Part shown: one piece after another, positions 8,581 to 17,732 of the stretch
Numbering within the stretch: position 1 is the first letter of the stretch
Layout of the letters: each line of letters starts with the position of its first letter
Assembly (NCBI GenBank): GCA_020200995.1
Contig: JAIVHQ010000206.1
Coordinates: 1 to 35,205 of the forward strand
From: Flavobacteriales bacterium
GTDB taxonomy: Bacteria; Bacteroidota; Bacteroidia; Flavobacteriales_D; Cryomorphaceae
Length of the DNA stretch: 35,205 bases
Direction of reading: 5' to 3'
Program-made: the position numbers and the translations under genes
Notes under the pieces: generated by a model
Database searches by the model: none
Told to the model about the DNA's origin: nothing
Seen by the model: the letters and a program-made list of their open reading frames with translations, nothing else

Positions 8581-9350
8581 ATGACGGAAGAAGTATCACT
8601 CATCGTTTTTTTCGTTTTCTTTTTCTTTACGGTCTCGGCCTTTTCGCTACTTATCAACAGCATACTGCTTCGATTCGTAAAAACCCTGGGGACAAAAAAC
8701 CAACCCGGAGCGACAGTTCGCTGGAGTACCCAAACCAAACCCGCAATCGGCGGGCTGTCGCTGTTCATCATATTCTTTATCAGCTTCAGCATGTATTCCA
8801 TCGCTTTTGATGCGCGCGATGTTTTTGAAAGCCGACAAATCATCGGACTGCTGGCCGCGGGAACCATCGGGTTTTTGATCGGCCTCACCGATGACGCCTA
8901 CAATACCAAACCTATACTACCGGTAGTCAGTTTTTGGGGGTTGTGCTCGGCTACGTCGGGGTGCACTATTGCTGGAATGTGGACAGCACCGTAGACGGTG
9001 GGGGCAGTTTTCTGGGTATTGCGGCATTGATCGCCGTTTTTTTGATGCCACTGGCCGACACCACCGTTGTCACTGTTAATCGGTTGCGCCGCGGTCAGTC
9101 GCCCTTCGTGGGTGGAAGAGACCACACCACCCACCACATGTTTTATTTTGGACTCTCGGACGGACAGGTGGCAATGATTTATTGCATCGCATCCCTTCTG
9201 GCAGTGCTGGGCTACTTCATTCTCATTACCTTTGTATCGTCTGCCAATTATTTGGTCATCGGTTTATACATTGCGGTTTTTCTCGCGGTGTTGGCTTTCT
9301 TTTTTATCCTCACGGAAAAAAACCAAAAGCGTCGCGGATACGTTAACTGA
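8581..9350 (+). pseudogene. WecA/MraY-like undecaprenyl-phosphate sugar-1-phosphate transferase, internally deleted and frameshifted
   Basis: Remains of an integral-membrane enzyme that would load the first sugar phosphate on undecaprenyl phosphate. Frame 1 from 8581 reads about 110 residues: membrane helices, TKPAIGGLSLF (52-62) and LTDDAYNTKP (102-111) with the first Asp pair, then loses similarity and stops at 8994. Similarity resumes in another frame at 8913 with YTTGSQFLG, the counterpart of the family's YMGDTGSQFLG, and continues through NRLRRGQSPFVGGRDHTTHH (the His-rich motif) to the stop at 9350. The part that should lie between, including the NxxNxxD central catalytic region, is missing (roughly 100 residues from memory of the family) and the junction at about 8911-8922 is out of frame. 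Either an inactivated gene or an assembly error. It begins 6 bp after rfbC. Confidence 0.85.
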
Positions 9351-9387
9351 AATGTGCATTTAAGCACGCCCCAATTTAGCTCAAAAC

Positions 9388-10407
9388 ATGCCTACATCCC
9401 CCCTGCCTTATAAAAAAATGTTTTTTTCGCTCCTCACCATTTGCGTCCTGGCACTTGGCTGGACCGCAATCTCAGCTTCAGGCGAGAGAACGACTGACGA
9501 GAAGGCCGTGGAAGAAAGCTACCGCCGGTATTTCAACAACAACTACAAGATTTTTTCGCTCGTACTTCCCGACCAATTGGAATTTGCAGGAGAGGACGTA
9601 CCGCTCTCCCAAATGGATATCAAGGAGCGCCTGGACCGCGAGCTTTTGGTGAATACTTACTGGCAGTCACAAACGCTTATTTTCCACAAGAAAGCGAACC
9701 GCTGGTTTCCCGTGATCGAGCCCATCCTCGCCGAGGAAGGCGTTCCCGACGACTTTAAATACCTCGCCCTGATCGAGAGCGGCCTCAGCAATGTGGTCTC
9801 TCCTGCAGGGGCTACGGGGTACTGGCAAATCAGGAAAGAAACCGCCCGGGAGTTGGGGCTGGAAGTCAACAATGAAGTAGACGAGCGCTACCACGTGGAA
9901 AAATCGACCCACGCAGCCTGCAGCTACCTGAAAAAGGCCCATGCCCGCTTCGGTAACTGGACCATGGCCGCTGCCTCTTACAATCTCGGCATGCACGGAC
10001 TGTCGAAGCAGGTGGATCGACAGCAGGTGGATGATTATTACGATTTGCTCCTTGTTGAAGAGACTTCGCGCTACCTCTTCCGCATCCTCGCCGCCAAAGA
10101 GATTATCTCAAAGCCCTCGCAATACGGGTTTCATTTCAGACCTAACGACCTGTATCCACCTTACAATGTCACCGAAACCCTGATTGAAGGTGCTGTGGAC
10201 AATTTTGCCGATTTTGCCATTGAGCGTGGAATGAACTACAAAGTTCTAAAAACGTTGAACCCGTGGCTCCGCGATAGCTTTCTGACCAATCCTTACAAAA
10301 AAGCCTACCTCATCAAGCTCCCCGCCGACTCGGCCTTCGGCACCCGCGCTTTTGCGGAAGCGGGCGAGGACATCCCCGATTCTACCGTCACCCCTATACT
10401 GCATTGA
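9388..10407 (+). CDS. Lytic transglycosylase, SLT/MltD-like
   Basis: 339-aa exported murein lytic transglycosylase that cleaves glycan strands to 1,6-anhydro ends. The N-terminus has a signal-peptide-like hydrophobic stretch (12-30). The SLT domain shows ALIESGLSNVVSPAGATGYWQI, with Glu130 as the catalytic acid and the following GATGYWQI motif, then AAASYNLG and a helical C-terminal part. I do not see a clear LysM domain; the C-terminal part (TETLIEGAVDNFADFAIERG) may be a diverged binding segment, as in shorter MltD relatives. The stop TGA overlaps the TTG start of uvrA by 3 bp, so translation may be coupled. Alternative Met11 at 9418 would shorten the n-region. Confidence 0.9.
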   Translation: MPTSPLPYKKMFFSLLTICVLALGWTAISASGERTTDEKAVEESYRRYFNNNYKIFSLVLPDQLEFAGEDVPLSQMDIKERLDRELLVNTYWQSQTLIFHKKANRWFPVIEPILAEEGVPDDFKYLALIESGLSNVVSPAGATGYWQIRKETARELGLEVNNEVDERYHVEKSTHAACSYLKKAHARFGNWTMAAASYNLGMHGLSKQVDRQQVDDYYDLLLVEETSRYLFRILAAKEIISKPSQYGFHFRPNDLYPPYNVTETLIEGAVDNFADFAIERGMNYKVLKTLNPWLRDSFLTNPYKKAYLIKLPADSAFGTRAFAEAGEDIPDSTVTPILH

Positions 10408-13250
10408 CAACCTCCGAAATCACACCCATCCAAGCGGAACTCGAAGCAGTTGAAGTACTCGGAGCCAGGGTACACAACCTGAAAAACATCGATGTCACCA
10501 TTCCGCGCAACCAGCTGGTGGTAATTACCGGCCTAAGCGGAAGTGGGAAATCATCACTCGCTTTTGACACCATCTACGCCGAAGGTCAGCGCCGGTATAT
10601 CGAGACCTTCTCATCCTATGCGCGGCAGTTCATGGGAAGCATGGAAAGGCCCGATGTAGACAAAATTTCCGGCCTAAGTCCGGTGATCAGCATCGAGCAA
10701 AAAACCATCAGCAAAAGTCCGCGTTCCACCGTGGGGACCATCACGGAGATTTACGACTTTCTGCGGCTGCTCTACGCCCGCACCGCCGACGCCTACAGCT
10801 ACGAAACAGGCGAAAAAATGGTGAGCTACAGCGAAGATCAGGTTGTTTCGCTCATTGAAGAAAAACTCGAAGGAAAGAAAATTTCGATCCTCGCTCCGTT
10901 GGTGCGCGGACGCAAAGGTCACTACCGCGAACTCTTTGTCACCATCGCCAAGCAAGGCTACCTGCGTGTGCGGGTGGACGGAGAAATACGCGACATTACC
11001 CCCGATCTGAAACTCGATCGGTACAAACTTCACGACATTGAAGTGGTCATAGACCGCCTCGAGGTGCGCAAAGACGACCGCGAAAGGCTTACGTCGAGCG
11101 TGGCCACAGCGATGGAGACAGGCAGCGGCGCTATGATGACAGTAGATTTTGAAACGGACCACGTGCGCCACTACAGCCGCGACCTCATGTGCCCCACCAC
11201 GGGCATTTCTTACCCCCAACCCGAGCCCAACCTGTTCTCCTTCAATTCTCCCTACGGAGTGTGCAACAGGTGCAACGGAATAGGGACTGTGACTGAAGTG
11301 AGTGCGGATAAAATTATTCCCGACCGTTCAAAAAGCATCAAGCGCGGCGGCCTCGAACCTTTGGGCAGCTATAAAAACAACTGGATCTTCAACCAGATCG
11401 ATGCCCTCCTCGGAAAATACGGGCACACCCTGAACACCAAGATTGCCGACCTTGAAGAAGATGTGCTGAACAAGATTCTCTACGGCACCGACGAAGCCCT
11501 GAAAGTTTCAGGACAGCACTCGGGTACATCCTACAGTGTGCAGTACGAAGGCATCATCAACTTCATTACCCGACAGGCCGAAGGCAGCAAATCAAAACCG
11601 CTGGAACGCTGGGCCAAGGGATTTATGAACCGCGTAGTTTGCCCGAAATGCAACGGGAGCCGACTGCGCAAAGAGGCCCTTCACTTCAGGCTGGACGATC
11701 GCTCGATCAGCGAGGTGAATGCAATGGACGTGATTGCCTTCAACGAATGGATCGGCGAGCTGGAAGCAAAACTGACCAAAAGGCAGCGGCGCATCGCGCA
11801 CGATATTCTGAAAGAAATCACGAGTCGGGCGGCATTTTTAAAAAATGTAGGGCTTGACTACCTCACACTAGACCGAAGCGCCAAAACGCTTTCGGGCGGG
11901 GAAGCCCAAAGAATACGACTGGCCACCCAAATCGGATCGCAGCTCACGGGGGTGCTATACATCCTCGACGAGCCCAGCATCGGATTGCACCAGCGCGATA
12001 ACAGGAAGCTCATCGACTCGCTTAAGAACCTGCGCGACCTCGGAAACTCGGTGATCGTCGTGGAGCACGACAAAGACATGATCATCGCTGCCGACCACGT
12101 GATCGACATCGGACCGCTGGCCGGCGAGCACGGAGGACGCATAGTAGGCCAAGGCACTGTAGACGATTTGCGAAAATCGGGCACCCTCACAGCCGACTAC
12201 CTCGACGGTAAAAAAGCCATCAAAATACCCGAAAAGCGGCGAAAAGGAAATGGCAAAAAAGTAAAACTCCACAAAGCTTCAGGCAACAACCTGAAGTCAA
12301 TTTCAGTCGAGTTTCCACTGGGCAAATTTATTTGTGTGACCGGCGTTTCGGGCAGTGGAAAGTCGACCCTGGTAAACCACACCCTCTACCCCATCCTAAA
12401 CAACCATGCCTTTAAGGGCGGAGTAATGAAGGCCCTCGAATACGAAAAAGTAACCGGACTCGAACACATCGACAAAGTGGTGGACATCGATCAGTCGCCC
12501 ATCGGGAGAACGCCACGGAGCAATCCCGCCACATACACAGGCGTATTTACAGAAATCAGAAATCTTTACGCCAACCTGCCCGAAGCAAAAATACGTGGCT
12601 ACAAGGCCGGGCGTTTTAGCTTCAATACTGTGGGAGGACGCTGCGAAACCTGCAAGGGTGCAGGCGTACGAACGATTGAAATGAACTTTCTGCCCGACGT
12701 GTACGTAGGCTGTGAGACCTGCCTCGGCAAAAGATACAACCGCGAAACCCTCGAAGTCAGGTTCAAAGGAAAATCAATCAGTGACGTCCTCGACATGACC
12801 ATTGAAGATGCTCACGTATTCTTTTCGGATCAGCCGAAAATCGCGAGAAAAATCTCAACACTCAACGAGGTCGGATTGGGTTACCTCACACTCGGTCAGC
12901 AGTCCACAACCCTTTCGGGTGGAGAGGCACAGCGCATCAAGCTCGCGTCGGAACTGTCGAAACGCGACACGGGTAGTACCTTCTACATCCTCGACGAGCC
13001 TACCACAGGACTTCATTTTGAAGACATCAGGTTGCTGCTCGATGTGCTGAACAAGCTCGCAGACAGCGGTAACACTGTGCTCGTGGTAGAGCACAATATG
13101 GATGTGATCAAGGTAGCGGATCACATTATCGATATTGGTCCCGAAGGCGGGGCCGCCGGAGGAAAAATTACAGCCACAGGCACTCCTGAACAAATTATTA
13201 AGAAGAAAGGCGGATATACCGCCAGCTATCTCAAAGACGAACTCGCATGA
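10404..13250 (+). CDS. uvrA: Excinuclease ABC subunit A
   Basis: 948-aa cytoplasmic DNA damage sensor of nucleotide excision repair, acting with UvrB and UvrC. Two ABC ATPase modules are visible: Walker A GLSGSGKSS (43-51) and GVSGSGKST in the second half, each with an LSGGEAQRI signature and an ILDEP Walker B. Zinc modules are present as CNRC and CPKC pairs in the first half and CETC pairs flanking FLPDVYVG in the second. Length is normal. No ATG precedes the conserved ARVHNLKNID block in this frame, so the TTG at 10404, overlapping the preceding stop, is the most plausible start. Its own stop overlaps the next ATG (ATGA). Confidence 0.97.
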   Translation: MTTSEITPIQAELEAVEVLGARVHNLKNIDVTIPRNQLVVITGLSGSGKSSLAFDTIYAEGQRRYIETFSSYARQFMGSMERPDVDKISGLSPVISIEQKTISKSPRSTVGTITEIYDFLRLLYARTADAYSYETGEKMVSYSEDQVVSLIEEKLEGKKISILAPLVRGRKGHYRELFVTIAKQGYLRVRVDGEIRDITPDLKLDRYKLHDIEVVIDRLEVRKDDRERLTSSVATAMETGSGAMMTVDFETDHVRHYSRDLMCPTTGISYPQPEPNLFSFNSPYGVCNRCNGIGTVTEVSADKIIPDRSKSIKRGGLEPLGSYKNNWIFNQIDALLGKYGHTLNTKIADLEEDVLNKILYGTDEALKVSGQHSGTSYSVQYEGIINFITRQAEGSKSKPLERWAKGFMNRVVCPKCNGSRLRKEALHFRLDDRSISEVNAMDVIAFNEWIGELEAKLTKRQRRIAHDILKEITSRAAFLKNVGLDYLTLDRSAKTLSGGEAQRIRLATQIGSQLTGVLYILDEPSIGLHQRDNRKLIDSLKNLRDLGNSVIVVEHDKDMIIAADHVIDIGPLAGEHGGRIVGQGTVDDLRKSGTLTADYLDGKKAIKIPEKRRKGNGKKVKLHKASGNNLKSISVEFPLGKFICVTGVSGSGKSTLVNHTLYPILNNHAFKGGVMKALEYEKVTGLEHIDKVVDIDQSPIGRTPRSNPATYTGVFTEIRNLYANLPEAKIRGYKAGRFSFNTVGGRCETCKGAGVRTIEMNFLPDVYVGCETCLGKRYNRETLEVRFKGKSISDVLDMTIEDAHVFFSDQPKIARKISTLNEVGLGYLTLGQQSTTLSGGEAQRIKLASELSKRDTGSTFYILDEPTTGLHFEDIRLLLDVLNKLADSGNTVLVVEHNMDVIKVADHIIDIGPEGGAAGGKITATGTPEQIIKKKGGYTASYLKDELA

Positions 13251-13960
13251 ATCTAAAAGACGAAAAACGCATTAAACGCGCATTCAAGCCGCGCAATTGG
13301 AACGAAACAAAAACCAACGACAGCTGGGCCATTTTCAAAATCATGTCCGAATTTGTGGAAGGGTTTGAGAAAATGTCGCGAATTAAGCCGTGTGTTTCAA
13401 TCTTCGGGTCAGCACGTTTTAGCGATGATGACCCCTCTTACACAATTGCAGAGGAAATAGCCTTCAGGCTGAGCGAAAGCGGATACGGCGTGATCACGGG
13501 TGGTGGCCCGGGCATAATGGAAGCGGGCAACAAGGGGGCCAAACGCGGCGGAGGTGTGAGCGTAGGTCTCAACATTGAGCTGCCGTTTGAGCAATCCGGA
13601 AATGCCTACATAGACGGCGATAAAATGATCAACTTCGATTACTTTTTCGTGCGAAAAGTAATGTTTGTGAAATACTCGCAGGGGTTTATCGTAATGCCCG
13701 GGGGCTTCGGCACCCTGGATGAGCTCTTCGAGGCCATGACTTTGATTCAAACGGGCAAAATCGGTCGCTTTCCGATCATACTCTACGGCAAAGACTATTG
13801 GGGCGGACTTCTCGATTGGGTAAAAAAGACCTTGCGAGACAATTACAAAACGATAAGCCCTGAAGACTTGGAACTTTTCAGACTGGTGGACAGTCCCGAA
13901 GAAGCAGTAGAGCACATCGACAGATTCTACGGAAAGTACATGCTCAAACCCAATTTCTAA
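13247..13960 (+). CDS. LOG family (TIGR00730-type) Rossmann-fold protein
   Basis: 237-aa protein of the LOG/lysine decarboxylase-like family, whose characterised members are cytokinin riboside 5'-monophosphate phosphoribohydrolases or nucleotide 5'-monophosphate nucleosidases. The diagnostic motifs are GGGPGIMEA (85-93) and PGGFGTLDE (151-159) with the catalytic Arg/Glu environment. The N-terminal 45 residues are an extra basic segment before the core. The ATG overlaps the uvrA stop by four bases, so the two are translationally coupled; a functional link to DNA repair is not implied. The substrate in this organism cannot be told from sequence. Confidence 0.93.
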   Translation: MNLKDEKRIKRAFKPRNWNETKTNDSWAIFKIMSEFVEGFEKMSRIKPCVSIFGSARFSDDDPSYTIAEEIAFRLSESGYGVITGGGPGIMEAGNKGAKRGGGVSVGLNIELPFEQSGNAYIDGDKMINFDYFFVRKVMFVKYSQGFIVMPGGFGTLDELFEAMTLIQTGKIGRFPIILYGKDYWGGLLDWVKKTLRDNYKTISPEDLELFRLVDSPEEAVEHIDRFYGKYMLKPNF

Positions 13961-14071
13961 GGGGCGTAAGGGGGTTAGGAAGAGCACACCCCGAACCTTG
14001 CCAAGTCGTTTGTACACATCTGCCTGTTCGCAAAATGGGTGATTGGCGCCCTCAACGGCCTGACTTATGAA

Positions 14072-14079
14072 TAGTTTTG
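14072..14079 (+). promoter_or_regulatory. Possible Bacteroidota -7 element
   Basis: TAGTTTTG matches the TAnnTTTG consensus, 33 bp before the ATG at 14113. I find no convincing -33 TTG at the usual distance, so this is tentative. Apart from this, the gap 13961-14112 shows nothing recognisable. Confidence 0.35.
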
Positions 14080-14112
14080 CTTACTACCGTAAAGTCAAAA
14101 CCATTCTCAGGC

Positions 14113-15594
14113 ATGATGAAACCGCTTCTTATTTCCGTCCAAATTTTAGGTTTTTTCCTGCTGATGCTTTCGCAAAAGCAAGACATTAAAGTAACCCACG
14201 ATGCCCCTGCCGTGATGAAACCGGGAGAAGAAGCGTTGGTAAATATCACTTTGGACAAGTCGGATGTAATGGGCTTTGCCAAGTTTCAAATCACGCTTGA
14301 TGAAGGATTGACGGCTGAATTGGTGGACGGCGGTGGAGCTTCCTTTACCTTCAATAATCAGGTGGGCAAATTCATCTGGATGGCACTACCTGAAGGTCGT
14401 AAAATCACCATGAAGGTTAGGATAAAAGCAAGTGCCGACGCCTTGGGTAACCTGGAAATCAGTCAGCGATTTTCCTACATCTACAATAATGAACGGAAGA
14501 ATTTTGATGCAGAACCTCACACAATTGCGGTAGGAGAACAGGCTGATCTTAATGCCCTGCGCGTAAAAGAGTCGATGGCTAAAAAATCAGACAACAGCCA
14601 AGCAAACCTTCAAACAGAGCGCACCATCATTGCAGCCGGCGTGAACCAATGGCGTGTCGAAATTCACGTCGACAAACAAGACCTGAGTGGATTTGCGAAG
14701 ATCGAAGAAAACATACCTAACGGCTACACAGTCATCGACCTGAAATCGAGCGGTGCGATTTTCAATATTGACGACAACGAAGTAAAGTACATCTGGTATG
14801 ACTTTCCCGAATCAGACCGGGTAACGGTGAGCTATAAAATGCTCCCTGTGATAGCCATGGAGGCTCAAAAGCCTCAAATCAAGGGAACCTTCAGTTTTTT
14901 GCGCGACGAAGAAACCATTGTTGTGCCCATAGAAGAGGGAGATGGAATCCGGAAGGACGAAATCGCAGCTGAAGTCGCCGAAACAGCACCTGAAACTCCA
15001 ACACCTGATCAGGACACGGCAGACTCAGACAAAGCCGAGACCGGTGATGAGGTGGCTGAAGCGATCACAGAACCCAAGCCTGAATCCGTACCCAAGCCTG
15101 CACCCTCACCCGAGCCTGCACCCGCACCCGAGCCTGAATCCAAGCCTGAACCTGCCGCTGAAACTGCAGAAGCGACGACACCTGCACCAAAAGCAGAAAA
15201 GCAAGAACCAAAGGCTCAACCTCGTCCTGAGCCAAAGGATGGATCCACAGCAACCGCTAAGGCATTTACCGACGGCAACATTGTAGATGTCCCGATGCCC
15301 GAAACAGGGATTTTCTACCGCGTTCAGATCGCGGCGGGAAAAAACAACCTGAGCAAGGCAGTTTTTGAGAAGTTGTACAAATTCGAAGAGGGTTTTCACT
15401 TGGAGCCGGGAGGCACCTGGATCAAGTACACCACGGGATTCCATCAAATTTACAAATCGGCACGCAACGACCGCGAGCGCATCACTGCGAAGTACGATAA
15501 ATTTCAAGGCCCCTTTGTAGCTGCTTACAACAATGGTGAGCGCATCACAGTGCAGGAAGCGCTCATGGTCACAAAGCAAAAGTGGGTACCCTGA
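14113..15594 (+). CDS. Envelope protein with two N-terminal beta-domains, Pro/Glu-rich linker and C-terminal SPOR-like domain
   Basis: 493-aa protein of unknown function. The start MMKPLL at 14113 gives a hydrophobic N-terminal helix (about 3-20, signal peptide or anchor); an in-frame TTG at 14077 adds nothing recognisable. Two related ~115-aa beta-type domains follow (about 24-145 and 175-285): both contain a [V/L][M/S]GFAK motif, then a [G/S]AxFxxxxxxxKxIW block and a [L/F]PExxx[I/V]T segment. Residues ~290-390 are low-complexity, acidic and Pro-rich with KPEP/APEP repeats, a probable spacer. The C-terminus (401-493) is SPOR-like: FYRVQIAAG, TWIKYTTGFHQIYKSA, then GPFVAAYNNGERITVQEA, the same ending as repeats in the next gene. 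SPOR domains bind stem-less peptidoglycan; peptidoglycan binding here is inference. The next gene, 83 bp on, shares the module. Confidence 0.8.
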   Translation: MMKPLLISVQILGFFLLMLSQKQDIKVTHDAPAVMKPGEEALVNITLDKSDVMGFAKFQITLDEGLTAELVDGGGASFTFNNQVGKFIWMALPEGRKITMKVRIKASADALGNLEISQRFSYIYNNERKNFDAEPHTIAVGEQADLNALRVKESMAKKSDNSQANLQTERTIIAAGVNQWRVEIHVDKQDLSGFAKIEENIPNGYTVIDLKSSGAIFNIDDNEVKYIWYDFPESDRVTVSYKMLPVIAMEAQKPQIKGTFSFLRDEETIVVPIEEGDGIRKDEIAAEVAETAPETPTPDQDTADSDKAETGDEVAEAITEPKPESVPKPAPSPEPAPAPEPESKPEPAAETAEATTPAPKAEKQEPKAQPRPEPKDGSTATAKAFTDGNIVDVPMPETGIFYRVQIAAGKNNLSKAVFEKLYKFEEGFHLEPGGTWIKYTTGFHQIYKSARNDRERITAKYDKFQGPFVAAYNNGERITVQEALMVTKQKWVP

Positions 15595-15677
15595 TTCCAT
15601 TTTGAAAATAGCGGGTTACAAACGGAACCTAAGGGGAGGAAATACAGTATATAGTGCTGTAATCAAGCTTCCCCCTT

Positions 15678-17732
15678 ATGGTCACAAAATACTATTTCTT
15701 CACTTGCATTGCCGCTGCAGCGCTTATTTCATTGCCGCTAACTACTCAAGCGCAGCGCGTAATTTCAGAGCCTGTGGAAAATGAAGGCGTGCTCTTCAGA
15801 CCCAAAATTAACATCGGAACAGGTGTAATGACCTACATGGGAGACGTTGGTAACCTGAATGGCGTGAGCCGAAGGACCCACCTCAACTGGGGACAGACAG
15901 TGATGCTCCGCAACCCGATAAATGATGCCTTCGAGCTGAATGTTTTCGCGCTGTTTGGCAATATCACCGCCGAAGAACGCCTGCGAAACGACCACTACAA
16001 TTTCCGCACTTCTGTGAGAATGGGTGGATTGTCCGTTTCCTATAATTTCAGCCACATACTGCCCGAAGAGCGTATGATAACACCATTCGTATCGGCGGGA
16101 ATCACAACTTTTGAATTCAATCCCAAAGGCGATCGGCAGGACGCATTCGGGCGTACTTACCACCACTGGGGCGACGGTCGGGTAATGAGCTTACCCGAAA
16201 CACATGCCAATGCAGGGAATGCCATTCCTCTGTCTCAAAACAGGGATTACGAAACTGACCTCAGGTCAACAGAAAACAGCACTGCTCCCTACTCATTGCG
16301 GGGCGTTTCGATTCCCGTAAGTGCCGGTGTGGACCTCGAATTGAGCAGCAAATTCTCATTGCGGCTATCGGCCGAGTACCACTTTACCAATACTGATTAC
16401 CTCGACGGGATTGCCTACAACCCTGCTACAACAAAAGGGCTGAACCAAAATGACCGTTTTCTGTACAGCGCCGCCGGCCTCACATACAACCTCCACCACA
16501 CCAAAAATCCAAATGCAAGCCTGTTTGGCAACAGTCCCTTTGCCCTCCCCTCGCTCGACAACGACGAAGATGGTGACGGTGTGGCTGATATTTATGACTT
16601 CTGCCCGTCAACTCCCGAAGGAGTGCAGGTGGACGTAAATGGCTGCCCCCTTGACAGCGATAGCGACGGCGTACCCGACTATCTGGATCAGGAACCCAAT
16701 ACGGGAAATGGCATGCCCGTGAACAGCGAAGGAATCGCCCTTACGGACGAAGACATTGATCACATGTACAAGGTGTACATGGGTGAAGTGTATGCACAAA
16801 ACTACCTGAAAAGCTCGACTTCCACCGCCGATGTAGAACGTGCAAAACGGGGAAGCCTCCAAAAGGGGTATACCCTTACGGTGAATAGCACTGAAAATCT
16901 ATCCTCTTCTGATCTTTCAAGGATTCTTTCAATACCGAATATGAAATCACGAGAGAATAACGGACAGATGAAATACTACCTGGGCGAATTTGAAAGTACA
17001 TCAGAGCTCGCACAGGCCTCACTGGATTTGGAGAGTGCAGAGTTGGACTACAGCGTATTCTTCCGCAATGGCGATAAAAATTTCGAACTGGACAAGTCTT
17101 TTGTAAAAGAGAGCGCACTCTACGAAGCGTTCGATGAACTACACCTCAGTGATAAAGTTACTTTCCGCGTTCAGATCGGTGCATTCAGCAAAAACGTATC
17201 CCGAAGCTTGTTCAAGGACATTCCAAATTTACTTGTCGTGCCTGGTGACGATGGGTTGACACGATTCGTATCCGGAAGTTTCACAAATATCAGGGACGCT
17301 GCCAAGCACCGGGTGAACCTCCTACTCAAAGGATATGAGGGCGCGTTTGTAACCGCTTATAAAAAGGGTAAGCGCATCACGCTCCAGGAAGCAGGTGCCA
17401 CAGTCACCACATCGGACAGCAATCAGACACGAGACGAGGGCTCCGAACAAATTAACAAGAAATTTGTGAGCTATGCCATACAGCTCGGCACCTTTAAAGG
17501 CAGGATCCCTGCAGAAACACTAAGTCTGTACATGGGCCTCGGCAACGTTAGACCCATCAGAAGCGATGACGGAACCACCCGATACCTCCACGGCACCTAT
17601 AAGTCAATGAAAGAGGTTCAAGCCGCCGTGAAGGAACTCAATAATAAAGGATTATCTGATGCATTTGCAGTGGGCGAATTCAATGGTAAAATTATCTCTG
17701 CAAACGAAGCACAGGAAATCAGAGGCGAATAG
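15678..17732 (+). CDS. Outer-membrane beta-barrel protein with thrombospondin type 3-like calcium repeats and three SPOR-like repeats
   Basis: 684-aa exported protein. Signal peptide MVTKYYFFTCIAAAALISLP ends near TQAQ (23-26). Residues ~38-285 look like an outer-membrane barrel with aromatic-rich alternating strands (NIGTGVMTYMGDVGNLNG at the start). Residues 294-340 carry Asp-rich calcium-type repeats (DNDEDGDGVADIYDFCP, DSDSDGVPDYLDQ), as in OmpA-like proteins, but no OmpA peptidoglycan domain follows. Instead there are three SPOR-like repeats at about 398-475, 496-575 and 598-675; the last two open with FRVQIGAFSK and YAIQLGTFKG and close with AFVTAYKKGKRITLQEA and AFAVGEFNGKIISANEA. This suggests an outer-membrane protein that grips peptidoglycan through SPOR units. 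The 3' end overlaps the convergent comEC by 14 bp. Confidence 0.8.
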   Translation: MVTKYYFFTCIAAAALISLPLTTQAQRVISEPVENEGVLFRPKINIGTGVMTYMGDVGNLNGVSRRTHLNWGQTVMLRNPINDAFELNVFALFGNITAEERLRNDHYNFRTSVRMGGLSVSYNFSHILPEERMITPFVSAGITTFEFNPKGDRQDAFGRTYHHWGDGRVMSLPETHANAGNAIPLSQNRDYETDLRSTENSTAPYSLRGVSIPVSAGVDLELSSKFSLRLSAEYHFTNTDYLDGIAYNPATTKGLNQNDRFLYSAAGLTYNLHHTKNPNASLFGNSPFALPSLDNDEDGDGVADIYDFCPSTPEGVQVDVNGCPLDSDSDGVPDYLDQEPNTGNGMPVNSEGIALTDEDIDHMYKVYMGEVYAQNYLKSSTSTADVERAKRGSLQKGYTLTVNSTENLSSSDLSRILSIPNMKSRENNGQMKYYLGEFESTSELAQASLDLESAELDYSVFFRNGDKNFELDKSFVKESALYEAFDELHLSDKVTFRVQIGAFSKNVSRSLFKDIPNLLVVPGDDGLTRFVSGSFTNIRDAAKHRVNLLLKGYEGAFVTAYKKGKRITLQEAGATVTTSDSNQTRDEGSEQINKKFVSYAIQLGTFKGRIPAETLSLYMGLGNVRPIRSDDGTTRYLHGTYKSMKEVQAAVKELNNKGLSDAFAVGEFNGKIISANEAQEIRGE

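Noticed and set aside
8934..9350. The second half of the WecA-like gene as an independent gene
   Set aside because: Similarity begins before its TTG start (TTGSQFLG from 8919) and it has only the C-terminal half of the family; it is better read as part of one broken gene.
14077..14112. Extended TTG start of the SPOR-domain protein
   Set aside because: The extension puts non-signal sequence before a good hydrophobic N-terminus and overlaps the possible -7 element.
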